Counted from the stretch's first letter, positions 6,869 to 14,766 are shown. The stretch: 21,833 nucleotides of DNA from JAUIHN01 sp964556075 (GCA_964556075.1 CAZKUV010000006.1:1-21833); one strand, 5' to 3'. Notes: generated by a model not told the origin, from the sequence alone. Numbers and translations are program-made.

Positions 6869-7858
6869 TTAGAGATACTGAGGGGTACGTGCGCAGAAAG
6901 CCTGAATATCCTTTACCATTTTTTCGCCTGTCAGACCGAAATGTTCAAGCAGCTCTGCAGGCGAACCGCTTTCACCAAATCGGTCATGAATACCAATTCG
7001 TAACAATGGCATTGGTGCGTACTCTGTAATAAGCTCTGAAATGAGTCCACCGAAGCCGCCAGCAATTTGAGCTTCTTCTGCGGTAACCGCTCTTCCAGTT
7101 TTTTGAATACTCTCCAATATTGTTGCTTTATCCAGCGGCTTGATTGTAGGGACGTGGACTACTTCTGCGCTTATTCCGTACTCTCGCAATAGACGCGCAG
7201 CTACAAGCAATTGATATGTCATCGTGCCGGTACCTAGCAATGTTACATCTTTTCCTTCTTTAAGAACATACGCCTTGCCGATTTCAAACGGCGAGTGCTC
7301 AGTGCTGAAAATCGGCGTCTTTTCTCTAGCAAGTCGTAAATAACTCGGCTTGTCATTCACAGCGATTGCTTTGGTTGCTTTCTCGGCCTCAATTGAATCA
7401 CCCGGTGCGATAACTACCATATTAGGGAGGACCCTCATGAGTGCGATATCTTCAAGCATTTGGTGTGTCGCACCGTCTGGTCCGACACTAACTCCAGCAT
7501 GACTCCCAATGATTTTCACCGGCATGTCATTTAAGCAAATCGAAGTTCGTATCTGTTCCCAGTTCCGACCAGGACTAAATGCAGCGTAACTGCTCGTAAA
7601 TGGAATTTTTCCAGCGCGAGCCAAGCCGCTCGCGACTGTTACTAAGTTTTGTTCGGCGACACCAATTTCGATGAACCGTTCTGGAAACGCTTCTTTAAAG
7701 AGCGATATTTGGGTACTTTCAGTCAAATCAGCCGATAAAGCAACGACGCGTTCGTCTGCCTCGCCAGCCGCTTTCAGTCCTCGACCAAACCCAACTCGTG
7801 TCGCTTCTTGCTTATTATCTTCCGCAAATAGCTTTGAAGTTAATGAAAAATTTGTCAT
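6869..7858 (-). CDS. transketolase, C-terminal subunit (split enzyme), 329 aa
   Basis: Pyrimidine-binding and C-terminal domains of transketolase, which transfers two-carbon ketol units between pentose, erythrose and triose phosphates using thiamine diphosphate. Seen: IEIGVAEQNLVTVASGLA (63-80), containing the catalytic Glu that activates the cofactor; SSYAAFSPGRNWEQIR; GSHAGVSVGPDGATHQ; and a C-terminal transketolase domain (YVLKEGKDVTLLGTGTM onward). It must act with the separate N-terminal subunit encoded immediately upstream: the ATG overlaps that gene's stop as ATGA, a sign of translational coupling. TGGAG precedes the start. Split transketolases are common in Archaea and several bacterial lineages, so the split is not a frameshift: the two halves have proper start and stop signals. 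Confidence 0.94.
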   Translation of the reverse strand: MTNFSLTSKLFAEDNKQEATRVGFGRGLKAAGEADERVVALSADLTESTQISLFKEAFPERFIEIGVAEQNLVTVASGLARAGKIPFTSSYAAFSPGRNWEQIRTSICLNDMPVKIIGSHAGVSVGPDGATHQMLEDIALMRVLPNMVVIAPGDSIEAEKATKAIAVNDKPSYLRLAREKTPIFSTEHSPFEIGKAYVLKEGKDVTLLGTGTMTYQLLVAARLLREYGISAEVVHVPTIKPLDKATILESIQKTGRAVTAEEAQIAGGFGGLISELITEYAPMPLLRIGIHDRFGESGSPAELLEHFGLTGEKMVKDIQAFCARTPQYL

Positions 7859-8718
7859 GACATGTCTCCAGAAGTGATTTTACCGTCGAGTGTTCTGAGT
7901 TTCTTAAGCGCTACCTTTGCCTGTTCGCTATTTGGTGGCATGCCATGCCATTTGTAATCATATTCCATGAAGTCCACGCCCTTGCCTGGTATGGTATGGG
8001 TGATAATTACACTTGGTTTTCCGGTAATTGCTCTAGCCATTGCAGCTGCATCGATTATGCTTTCCATATTGTGACCGTTTATTTCCTGAACATGCCATCC
8101 AAAACTCTCCCATTTACCGCGCAGGTCTTCAAGTGGCATAACATCTTCCGTTGCTCCGTCGATTTGAATATTATTCCGATCCACAAATGCAATAAGCTGT
8201 CCGAGACGGTATTTTCCGGCAAACATAGCAGCTTCCCATATATTTCCCTCATTCAGCTCGCCATCCCCGGTAATGACATAGACGAAACGATGCTTGGAAT
8301 TATCAAGGTATTGAAGGCTGTACGCATAGCCGGCAGCTTGGCTGAGACCGCTACCAAGCGGACCGCTAGTATTCTCTAAACCAGGGAGATGCGTGCGTTC
8401 TGGATGTCCCTGGAGGCGTGAGCCGAACTTTCGGAGTGTTTTTAGTTCCGAAACATCGAAGAAACCTCGATGTGCCATAACAGCGTACTGTACAGGGACA
8501 CAGTGCCCGTTACTTAAGAAAAACACATCCCGTTCTGACCACTCTGGCTTCTTTGGGTCAATGTTCATGATATTGAAATAAAGTGCAGTAACGAGATCTG
8601 TCAGACCGAGCGGTCCAGCCGAATGACCGCTTCCAGCTTGCTCAAGCATACGTATAATGTCTTTTCGCACTTCATTGGCTTTTTTGTTTAATTGAGTTAT
8701 CGTAAGTGGCGCTTGCAT
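7855..8718 (-). CDS. transketolase, N-terminal subunit (split enzyme), 287 aa
   Basis: Thiamine-diphosphate-binding half of transketolase. It carries AGSGHSAGPLG near residue 30, SNGHCVPVQYA, the TSGPLGSGLSQAAG stretch, and the ThDP/metal motif GDGELNEGNIWEA...N-N (GDG...NN), plus the IPGKGVDFME segment near the C-terminus. Together with the downstream C-terminal subunit it makes one complete enzyme of ~616 residues, close to the usual ~650. The start ATG shares one base with the stop of rpe (TGATG) and has an AGGGAG ribosome site seven bases upstream. Third gene of the rpiB-rpe-tkt-tkt operon. Confidence 0.94.
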   Translation of the reverse strand: MQAPLTITQLNKKANEVRKDIIRMLEQAGSGHSAGPLGLTDLVTALYFNIMNIDPKKPEWSERDVFFLSNGHCVPVQYAVMAHRGFFDVSELKTLRKFGSRLQGHPERTHLPGLENTSGPLGSGLSQAAGYAYSLQYLDNSKHRFVYVITGDGELNEGNIWEAAMFAGKYRLGQLIAFVDRNNIQIDGATEDVMPLEDLRGKWESFGWHVQEINGHNMESIIDAAAMARAITGKPSVIITHTIPGKGVDFMEYDYKWHGMPPNSEQAKVALKKLRTLDGKITSGDMS

Positions 8719-9362
8719 CAGAATACTCCCTGCTTATTAACTTCGCTGACGAGTTTCTCATACATACCTCTCGGATCATCAGCGGACGCGAGTGCTCCTC
8801 CAACATTGAGCACATCAATACCACCCTGAGCTAAACTGTACGCATTATCGATATTCGCGCCACCATCCCATCCAATTTCGACATCGGGCTTGATTTTACG
8901 AATTAAGCGAACTTTCTCGAGTTGCATTAAGCTTGCTTTCCCACCGTAATAACCAAGGTTACCGGTAAATATCATGACATGATCGGCCTCTGCAATTGCG
9001 TCCTGCACAGTGACCGGAACCGTTGTCTTAAGGAGAGCTAATCCAGCCTTTATACCTACGCTTTTTAGCTGCCTAAGCGCGGGCACAATATCTTCACTAG
9101 TTTCAGCATGGAAAATTACCATGTGCGGCTTTAATGCTATTAACGTATCGAGATGCTCGCTCGGCCTCATCACCATCGCATGTATGTCTGCTTTCCACTC
9201 TTGCGGCCACCACACCTGTGCAGCGCCAACAGTGAATGAAGGGGCAAATTCACCATCGCAAATATCTATATGTAGACGCTCACCGATTCCATAAAGCCGT
9301 TCGACTTGCGCTTTATAATTATCTGCTGTATCTGCTAAAACTGCTGGAACAATTACTGTCAT
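8718..9362 (-). CDS. rpe: ribulose-phosphate 3-epimerase family protein, 214 aa
   Basis: Interconverts ribulose-5-P and xylulose-5-P, a TIM-barrel metal enzyme. Metal/acid-base residues are in place: His31, Asp33 and Asp36 in LHIDICDGEFAP, the His in DIHAMV, and the Asp in IGWDGGAN. It is divergent from textbook Rpe: the N-terminal PSIL motif reads VPAVLAD (Ser to Ala), and the phosphate-side loop PGFGGQ reads LGYYGGK. A related epimerase (for example of allulose-6-P) is possible, but the position between rpiB and transketolase strongly supports Rpe. Its ATG overlaps the rpiB stop (ATGA) and its stop overlaps the transketolase start (TGATG). Confidence 0.87.
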   Translation of the reverse strand: MTVIVPAVLADTADNYKAQVERLYGIGERLHIDICDGEFAPSFTVGAAQVWWPQEWKADIHAMVMRPSEHLDTLIALKPHMVIFHAETSEDIVPALRQLKSVGIKAGLALLKTTVPVTVQDAIAEADHVMIFTGNLGYYGGKASLMQLEKVRLIRKIKPDVEIGWDGGANIDNAYSLAQGGIDVLNVGGALASADDPRGMYEKLVSEVNKQGVF

Positions 9363-9811
9363 GCTATTTCATCCAATTGCGCATTACGTCTTTTAAAACG
9401 AGGTGCGGCCGCAAATGGCGTGCTAAGCCACGTATCGACTATATCCTGCCACAGCCTGTCATCGTTATCGAGAATTCGCGCAGGCAAACATAGTACATTA
9501 CTATCGTTGTCGTTACGCGTCATCTTGGCTTCATAGGCATCCCAAACAACGCTTGCCCGTATACCCCTAAACCGATTTGCCGCCATACACATCCCCTGCC
9601 CTCCGCCGCAAATTAGAATAGCGCGGGGATCTTTACTATCGTCGCCGATTACTTTGAGAGCAGCCATCTGAGCAAATTCTGGAAAATCGTCATCAGGATC
9701 TAATTCAGCTCCACCAACATCCTGGACATTGTATTTCCGTTTACTGAGGTATGCGAAGACTTTTTCTTTTAACGCGAACCCATTATGATCCGCTCCAAGA
9801 TAGATATTCAT
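9359..9811 (-). CDS. rpiB: ribose-5-phosphate isomerase B (RpiB/LacAB family), 150 aa
   Basis: Interconverts ribose-5-P and ribulose-5-P. The start MNIYLGADHNGFALKE is the standard RpiB opening (GADHxGxxLK), and ICGGGQGMCMAANRFRGIRA corresponds to the family's C-x-G-x-G-x-x-x-x-A-N-K-x-x-G-I-R-A region that holds the catalytic cysteine/phosphate loop; NDNDSNVLCLPARIL matches the conserved N-x-x-N-V-L motif. I chose the ATG at 9809-9811, which follows a strong promoter by six bases; an upstream ATG would add eight residues that overlap the -10. First gene of the four-gene rpiB-rpe-tktN-tktC operon, in which every junction overlaps by 1-4 bases. Confidence 0.93.
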   Translation of the reverse strand: MNIYLGADHNGFALKEKVFAYLSKRKYNVQDVGGAELDPDDDFPEFAQMAALKVIGDDSKDPRAILICGGGQGMCMAANRFRGIRASVVWDAYEAKMTRNDNDSNVLCLPARILDNDDRLWQDIVDTWLSTPFAAAPRFKRRNAQLDEIA

Positions 9812-9817
9812 AGCACA

Positions 9818-9846
9818 AGTATAAGCGAAAAGCACATGGAGTGCAA
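9818..9846 (-). promoter_or_regulatory. promoter of the rpiB-rpe-tkt operon (leaderless arrangement)
   Basis: Minus strand: -35 TTGCAC (9841-9846), exactly 17-base spacer, -10 TATACT (9818-9823), six bases, then ATG. The predicted start site falls on the start codon; no ribosome site can fit. The clearest case of this layout in the window. Confidence 0.75.
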
Positions 9847-9872
9847 AGGCTGGAAGAAGGCCATTAGATCAT

Positions 9873-9913
9873 TAAACTAAGGAGAGGCTGACGCTCTGGT
9901 AGGTGTTAGTTTA
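9873..9913 (-). terminator. hairpin just downstream of gap, possible terminator
   Basis: TAAACTAA (9873-9880) pairs with TTAGTTTA (9906-9913), with an inner AGAG/CTCT stem, starting one base after the gap stop codon. There is no U-run after it, so it could be a weak or factor-assisted terminator or a 3' stabilising structure. Confidence 0.4.
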
Positions 9914-9914
9914 C

Positions 9915-10943
9915 TTAGTCTTGTTGTTTGGCAATTACTTGACCAATATCACCGACAAGTTCAACGAGACGATTCGAATATCCCCATTCATTATCATACC
10001 AAGCCACGACTTTAACCAAGTTGCCGCCGACTACATTTGTAAGCTTGAGATCTACAATTGCACTATGACTATTTCCCTTGAAGTCACTACTTACGAGTTC
10101 TTCTTCCGTTACATCTAATATCCCTTGATAAAACGGTAATGTAACCGCTTCTTTAAATGCGTTGTTAACTTCTTCAATTGAAGTATCTCGCTTCGTAACA
10201 ACGACAAAGTCACTAAGACTAACAACTGGGGTTGGTACACGTACGCTTAAACCTCCGAACACACCCCTAAGAGCAGGCAAGGCTTGTGCTGCTGCGATAC
10301 TAGCGCCTGTCGTAGTCGGGACAATGTTCTCGGCTGCCGCTCTGGCTTCACGGATGTCTTTAGCCGGTGCGTCCTGTAATCTCTGGCTTGCGGTGTAGCT
10401 GTGCACGGTAGTCATCATTGCCTTCTCTATACCAAAATGTTTTTCGAGCACAGCCATAACAGGGGTAATACAATTCGTCGTACAGCTCGCATTACTCACC
10501 ACTTCGGTAGCCGTGTCAATCTTCTCATCGTTGACTCCAAGGACAATAGTATCAGCACCCTCCCCCTTTGCTGGAGCAGAAATCACTACTCTCTTCGCCC
10601 CGCCGCCATCGATATGAGCACGAGCTAGCGCCGGATCAACAAAAAATCCTGTGCTTTCAATCACAACGTCAACTGCATAATCACGCCATGGAAGAGCCGC
10701 TGGGTCCTTTTCTGAAAGTACGGCAATATGTTGGCCATTAACGATAATACCAGAGTCGTCGTAACTTACGTCGTGTTCATACGTGCCGTATGAAGAATCA
10801 TATTTAAGCAGGTGAGCCAGCGTCTTGGTATCAGTAAGATCGTTAATAGCGACAACGCTCATATCATCACGTTCGAATGCGATTTTGAATGCGTTTCTGC
10901 CAATTCTGCCAAAACCATTAATTGCCACTTTAGTTTGACCCAT
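9915..10943 (-). CDS. gap: glyceraldehyde-3-phosphate dehydrogenase, type I, 342 aa
   Basis: Phosphorylating GAPDH: oxidises glyceraldehyde-3-P to 1,3-bisphosphoglycerate and makes NADH. Seen: dinucleotide motif INGFGRIGR (8-16), AINDLTD (32-38) with Asp35, the acidic residue that favours NAD over NADP, active-site SNASCTTNC (150-158) with nucleophile Cys154, and TVHSYTASQ (179-187) with His181. Full normal length. The start at 10943 has an AGGAG site about ten bases upstream and a ~34-base leader from an extended -10. Single-gene unit, divergent from rel. It couples the pentose-phosphate/aldolase output to lower glycolysis; the NADH could be reoxidised by the NDH-2 and quinol oxidase encoded further right. 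Confidence 0.97.
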   Translation of the reverse strand: MGQTKVAINGFGRIGRNAFKIAFERDDMSVVAINDLTDTKTLAHLLKYDSSYGTYEHDVSYDDSGIIVNGQHIAVLSEKDPAALPWRDYAVDVVIESTGFFVDPALARAHIDGGGAKRVVISAPAKGEGADTIVLGVNDEKIDTATEVVSNASCTTNCITPVMAVLEKHFGIEKAMMTTVHSYTASQRLQDAPAKDIREARAAAENIVPTTTGASIAAAQALPALRGVFGGLSVRVPTPVVSLSDFVVVTKRDTSIEEVNNAFKEAVTLPFYQGILDVTEEELVSSDFKGNSHSAIVDLKLTNVVGGNLVKVVAWYDNEWGYSNRLVELVGDIGQVIAKQQD

Positions 10944-10983
10944 GTATCGTAACTCCTATTACTTGGTTATTTTTAGCGTTAGC

Positions 10984-10992
10984 ACTATATCA
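10984..10992 (-). promoter_or_regulatory. gap promoter, extended -10
   Basis: Minus strand TGaTATAGT (hexamer 10984-10989), predicted start near 10977, leader ~34 bases with the AGGAG ribosome site. No convincing -35. Confidence 0.5.
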
Positions 10993-11010
10993 GCTACAAT
11001 AATAGCATTG

Positions 11011-11040
11011 TTTTCAGATTCTTTACACTACGTGTACACT
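11011..11040 (+). promoter_or_regulatory. rel promoter (leaderless arrangement) with overlapping inverted repeat
   Basis: -35-like TTTTCA (11011-11016), 18-base spacer, -10 TACACT (11035-11040), six bases, ATG at 11047. A second TACACT lies at 11024-11029. The stretch 11024-11036 is a perfect inverted repeat (TACAC-tac-GTGTA) overlapping the -10, a possible operator. Confidence 0.5.
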
Positions 11041-11046
11041 AATATC

Positions 11047-12591
11047 ATGAATAAGCAAACAGTACTGGAAAATGCACGGCCTCACTATCGTGAAGAAGAG
11101 GTACTGGAACTTGATCATGCCATTGACGTCGCCACCGAAGCTCATAAGGGACAAAAGCGAAAAAGTGGCGATAATTATATAGTTCATCCGCTAGAAGTGG
11201 CAAACATACTTATCGACTGGGGCATGGATATCGATTCAGTTATTGCTGGAGTGCTCCACGACACTTTGGAAGACACGGATGTTACATTAGAAAAAATCGA
11301 GAGTCTATTCGGTCGAGACGTCGCATTCTTAGTTGATGGAGTCACAAAAGTTTCACAAGCTCGGGCTGGAATGCGAAACCTAGATAGCTATCTCCCTCAG
11401 ACAACAGACAATTTATCGAAACTTCTAATAGCCGTTGGTCAGGATGTCCGCGTAATAATTATCAAACTTGCCGACCGTTTGCATAATCTTTCAACTCTTC
11501 AAAGCATGCCGCCAGACAAACAAAATAAAATTGCCCGAGAAAGCCTTGAAGTATTCGCTCCGACTGCAGATCGACTCGGTATGGGTCGTGTGCGAATGCA
11601 AATCGAGGAACTGGCTTTTAGTTATTTAGATCCTGCCGAATACAAACGTTTAAAGACGCTTATGAAACGTAGGCTTGGAAAAAGTACTCGTAAACTTGGT
11701 AGGATTCGTCAGGAGGTTGAATCAGAACTCAAAAAGAGTGGAATATCAGCGGAGATGGACGGTCGTATTAAAAGCGTCTACAGTCTATACAAGAAGCTGA
11801 AAAAAGTCGACGGAAATATAGATGACATCTACGATTTAATTGCTCTGCGTATTATTGTCGAAACGAAAGACGAGTGTTATAAAGCGCTCGGTATACTTCA
11901 CACCCTTTATCAGCCGATGATCGCCCGTATTAAGGATTATATTGCAGTTCCGAAGCCGAACGGATATCAAAGTCTACACACTACGGTTATCACTCCAAAT
12001 AAACAGATAGTCGAATTCCAGGTCCGCACACGAAGTATGCACGAATATGCAGAGCGCGGACTTGCTGCGAGTTTTCACTATCATGAGCAAAAAGACACAA
12101 AAGCATATAAAGATAAAAAGGCGTCTTTAGCATTACCGTCACACATGGATTGGATTACACGTCTACAGGAAGTAGCCGCACACCTTCGTTCCGGAGAGGA
12201 GATTTCCCGTGATCAACTCTATATTGATTTGTTTTCGGATCGAATTTTCGTTTACTCCCCCAACGGGGATATCTATAATCTTCCAGAGGGTGCATTGCCT
12301 CTTGATTTCGCGTACCGTGTTCATAGCGATATCGGTAAACACGCGTACAGCTTTAAAGTTAACGGAAGAATTCAACCGTTTGATAAGCAATTAAAAAACG
12401 GAGATGTCGTGGAAGTTGTCACTCGAAAAAATGTTCACCCAAAGACAGAATGGTTAGACCTTGTAAAGACAAGCCATGCACGTGATAAACTTCGGTCTCA
12501 GCTAAATAAAACAAGTCCTATTGATGCCATAAGTAACAAGGTGACCACAACTATTCGGAATAAAGCCATCCGAAAAAAGAAGAGCGCATAA
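11047..12591 (+). CDS. rel: RelA/SpoT-family (p)ppGpp synthetase/hydrolase, short form, 514 aa
   Basis: Makes and degrades the alarmone (p)ppGpp. The HD hydrolase domain (~20-150) is intact: His47, His71-Asp72, Glu75-Asp76 (HDTLEDT) and Asp143 in LADRLHN. The synthetase domain (~225-345) has RIKSVYSLYKK, the RIKD motif (294-297; RxKD is typical of bifunctional Rel/SpoT rather than RelA's ExDD), PKPNGYQSLHT (302-312) and EFQVRT. A TGS domain follows (~394-460). The protein ends about 54 residues later in a basic tail; the conserved-Cys/zinc-finger and ACT/RRM domains of ~740-residue Rel proteins are missing, with a normal stop and terminator. I start at 11047 because a -10 hexamer ends six bases before it; an open frame continues to 10942 but would overlap gap and the promoter. 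Confidence 0.94.
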   Translation: MNKQTVLENARPHYREEEVLELDHAIDVATEAHKGQKRKSGDNYIVHPLEVANILIDWGMDIDSVIAGVLHDTLEDTDVTLEKIESLFGRDVAFLVDGVTKVSQARAGMRNLDSYLPQTTDNLSKLLIAVGQDVRVIIIKLADRLHNLSTLQSMPPDKQNKIARESLEVFAPTADRLGMGRVRMQIEELAFSYLDPAEYKRLKTLMKRRLGKSTRKLGRIRQEVESELKKSGISAEMDGRIKSVYSLYKKLKKVDGNIDDIYDLIALRIIVETKDECYKALGILHTLYQPMIARIKDYIAVPKPNGYQSLHTTVITPNKQIVEFQVRTRSMHEYAERGLAASFHYHEQKDTKAYKDKKASLALPSHMDWITRLQEVAAHLRSGEEISRDQLYIDLFSDRIFVYSPNGDIYNLPEGALPLDFAYRVHSDIGKHAYSFKVNGRIQPFDKQLKNGDVVEVVTRKNVHPKTEWLDLVKTSHARDKLRSQLNKTSPIDAISNKVTTTIRNKAIRKKKSA

Positions 12592-12607
12592 CACTAAGTC
12601 ATCAATT

Positions 12608-12647
12608 ACTAAAAAACGAACGGCAAACTAGCCGTTCATTTTTTAGT
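12608..12647. terminator. bidirectional terminator between rel and ppa
   Basis: GAACGGC-aaacta-GCCGTTC, extended on both sides by ACTAAAAAA / TTTTTTAGT with one mismatch, gives a ~17-bp stem with an A-run before and T-run after. It is a good intrinsic terminator for both convergent genes. Confidence 0.92.
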
Positions 12648-12661
12648 TTTCCAAAAGAATC

Positions 12662-13192
12662 TTAACGATTATTCCAGCGATCAACTGACGCATGGATTAT
12701 AGATTTCGCTTCGTCTTTTCCACCGAAACCTTTAACTGTGGTATTGCCAGGCTTTTTGAGGTCTTTATAGTGTGTAAAGTGAAACTCAATTTGCTTCATA
12801 AGTTGCTGAGGCAAGTCTTCAATCGCATTTATTGCATTGCCGGTATTTCTATCATCGGCAGGAACTACAATTATCTTATCGTCTACCTCACCGTCATCTT
12901 CAAATCGCATTACGCCTATGATTTTAGCTTCCAAAAACACCCCCGTGGGAAGTGGTTCGTCAGTAATGATGAGTGCATCTAGTTCGTCACCGTCTTCATC
13001 TAAGGTTTGAGGAATAAATCCATAATTGGTCGGTTTAGCAAAGATAGCAGGTTCAACACGATCAAGTTGCATAACCGCAAGATCGCGGTTCCACTCAATC
13101 TTATGGCTACTACCAGTTGGGATTTCCACAACGACATTCACAAAGCCGCCGTCAATATCACCAGGAGTCAATATTTTATTAAAATCTGCCAT
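12662..13192 (-). CDS. ppa: inorganic pyrophosphatase (soluble, family I), 176 aa
   Basis: Hydrolyses pyrophosphate from biosynthesis to two phosphates, pulling polymerisation reactions forward; cytoplasmic, Mg-dependent. The signature DGDELDAL (67-74) matches D-G-D-x-x-D, with preceding PTNYGFIPQTL (54-64) and a C-terminal HFTHYKDLK segment (137-145). The length is normal for the bacterial enzyme. Last gene of the FKBP-trxB-ppa operon: 19 bases separate it from the trxB stop, and an AGGTAGGA ribosome site precedes the ATG. Followed by the bidirectional terminator. Confidence 0.96.
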   Translation of the reverse strand: MADFNKILTPGDIDGGFVNVVVEIPTGSSHKIEWNRDLAVMQLDRVEPAIFAKPTNYGFIPQTLDEDGDELDALIITDEPLPTGVFLEAKIIGVMRFEDDGEVDDKIIVVPADDRNTGNAINAIEDLPQQLMKQIEFHFTHYKDLKKPGNTTVKGFGGKDEAKSIIHASVDRWNNR

Positions 13193-13211
13193 TGTAATCC
13201 TACCTTTCTCT

Positions 13212-14153
13212 TTAATTTAAATGGTTTTCCAAATACTCACGGATACTTAGAGCAGCCGTTGCCCCTTCTCCTACCGCACTTGCAATTTGCAGCGTTGCCC
13301 CGCTTCGGACATCTCCGCTAGCAAAAACACCGCTCATCGTTGTCTGCAATTTCAAATCTGTCTTGATATGACCCATAGAGTCAAGCTCGATCAATGAGCT
13401 ATCAATGAATTGCGTGTTCGGTACCAGACCGATGAAGACGAAGACTCCATCGGTCTCAAACACCATTGGCTGGCCGCCCTTTGTCACCTTAACTCCAGTG
13501 ATAACTCCTTCTTCGCCAATGATTTCATCAGTTGTAGTCTTCTTATGAACCGTGACTTTTCCTTCATCGATATACTTCTGTAATTCTTGAACCAACACAT
13601 CGCTAGCCCTAAAATCACTTCGCACAAGCATATCAATATGTGATGCGAATCTGGTAAGAAAGATAGTTTCCTGCACTGCTGAGTTTCCGCCGCCGACTAC
13701 AACTAGTCGTCTATCCCGATAAAATGCTCCGTCACAGGTCGCACAGTAGTGAACGCCTCGTCCGAAGTTTTCCTCTTCTCCTGGTATGCCGAGCTTAACG
13801 TAATCACTTCCAGTGGCAATCAGTACTGCCCTTGCCCGAACTTCATCGCCGTCAACAACGACTATTTTATGGTCACCCTCTGGGCGAATCTCTGAAACTT
13901 CGCCAAATTCGATTATTGCGCCGAAACGCTCAGCCTGGGCCTGTAATTCGTTGGCGAGTTTTAGACCCTCTATACCCTCGGAGAAGCCTGGATAGTTGTC
14001 AATCCTATCTGTTATCGCTGCTAAACCACCGATAACACTTTTTTCGTATAACACTGTATCTATGTCTTCGCGAGTCGTGTAGATTGCAGCTGCAAGCGCA
14101 CTTGGTCCAGCGCCTACAATGACTACATCTCGAATTGAGTGGGGGTTTGTCAT
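13212..14153 (-). CDS. trxB: thioredoxin reductase, 313 aa
   Basis: FAD enzyme that passes electrons from NADPH to thioredoxin-like proteins. Seen: FAD motif VIVGAGPSALAA (11-22), redox-active CATC at 137-140 (HYCATCDGAFYRDR), the second nucleotide motif VVGGGNSAVQE (152-162), and the C-terminal FAD motif ASGDVRSGA. In the nucleotide-specificity loop the classic HRRDxFRA of E. coli reads VRSDFRA (177-183), so strict NADPH preference is less certain. It starts two bases after the FKBP stop (translationally coupled) and precedes ppa. No thioredoxin gene is present in the window. Confidence 0.95.
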   Translation of the reverse strand: MTNPHSIRDVVIVGAGPSALAAAIYTTREDIDTVLYEKSVIGGLAAITDRIDNYPGFSEGIEGLKLANELQAQAERFGAIIEFGEVSEIRPEGDHKIVVVDGDEVRARAVLIATGSDYVKLGIPGEEENFGRGVHYCATCDGAFYRDRRLVVVGGGNSAVQETIFLTRFASHIDMLVRSDFRASDVLVQELQKYIDEGKVTVHKKTTTDEIIGEEGVITGVKVTKGGQPMVFETDGVFVFIGLVPNTQFIDSSLIELDSMGHIKTDLKLQTTMSGVFASGDVRSGATLQIASAVGEGATAALSIREYLENHLN

Positions 14154-14155
14154 AA

Positions 14156-14734
14156 TTACTCGTCTGCCTCTTCTAGCGGTATAGCCATCACAATAAATTT
14201 GATTGGGGTATTAGGTGGTATTAGTTCACCACTTCCCGATTCCCCATATCCTAATTCTGCTGGAATCGTAATCTCACGGATACCTCCAATTTTCATGCCT
14301 TTAACGCCATCATACCAGCCCTTAACAAGTGCTCCCGGAGTAACTTGTAAAGGTGTTTTTAGCCGCTTGCCGTCAAAGGAGCTATCAAAGACGTCACCGT
14401 CAGGATTCCACCCAATATAGTAAGCGAGGTATGAAGATTCATCATTAATTGTATCTCCATCTCCGACTTTTAATTCAGTATATTCTACCTTTTCGCCAAC
14501 ACTTTCAGCATCAAAAGCGTTTGGTCGATCTTCAAACTCTTTCAGTATTGGATAGTATTTATCAGATAACCTCTGTTGTCTCTCCAAATACTCTTGGTAT
14601 AATCTATTTTCTTCTTCAATCTGTGTATTTGCATTCTCTGTGGCTAATATCATCATCGCAAAAGACCCTAGTGTACCAACAATCATAGTAACTGCAATCA
14701 CTAAAATCCCAATCCGTTGCTTCTTCGGCATCAT
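14156..14734 (-). CDS. membrane-anchored FKBP-type peptidyl-prolyl isomerase, 192 aa
   Basis: Predicted cell-surface protein-folding helper. Layout: short basic N-terminus (PKKQR), one membrane helix (~8-30; an uncleaved anchor or signal peptide), a charged, probably coiled-coil linker (~36-60), then an FKBP domain (~83-187). The FKBP hallmarks are DVFDSSF (114-120), GALVKGWYDGVKGMKIGG (134-151), IPAELGYGES (157-166) and IPPNTPIKFIVMAI (172-185), covering most ligand-pocket residues. A double ATG opens the frame; GGGGGAG precedes it. First gene of the operon with trxB and ppa; a role in folding exported proteins is inferred from topology. Confidence 0.92.
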   Translation of the reverse strand: MMPKKQRIGILVIAVTMIVGTLGSFAMMILATENANTQIEEENRLYQEYLERQQRLSDKYYPILKEFEDRPNAFDAESVGEKVEYTELKVGDGDTINDESSYLAYYIGWNPDGDVFDSSFDGKRLKTPLQVTPGALVKGWYDGVKGMKIGGIREITIPAELGYGESGSGELIPPNTPIKFIVMAIPLEEADE

Positions 14735-14766
14735 TCAAGTCTCCCCCTTCGAATCACTTTGTAGTC

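Noticed and set aside
7855..7858. Frameshift splitting a single transketolase gene
   Set aside because: Both halves have proper starts, stops and ribosome sites, the break falls at the natural domain border, and split transketolases are a known form.
7945..8379. Long plus-strand open frame (144 codons)
   Set aside because: It lies wholly antisense to the transketolase N-terminal subunit, which has clear motifs; the plus-strand translation shows no family features.
10942..11046. N-terminal extension of rel by 35 codons
   Set aside because: It would overlap the gap start codon and its ribosome site, has no ribosome site of its own, and encodes a hydrophobic stretch unrelated to Rel proteins; the ATG at 11047 follows a promoter directly.
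13735..13760. Selenocysteine or altered active site in thioredoxin reductase
   Set aside because: The CATC motif is complete and ordinary.
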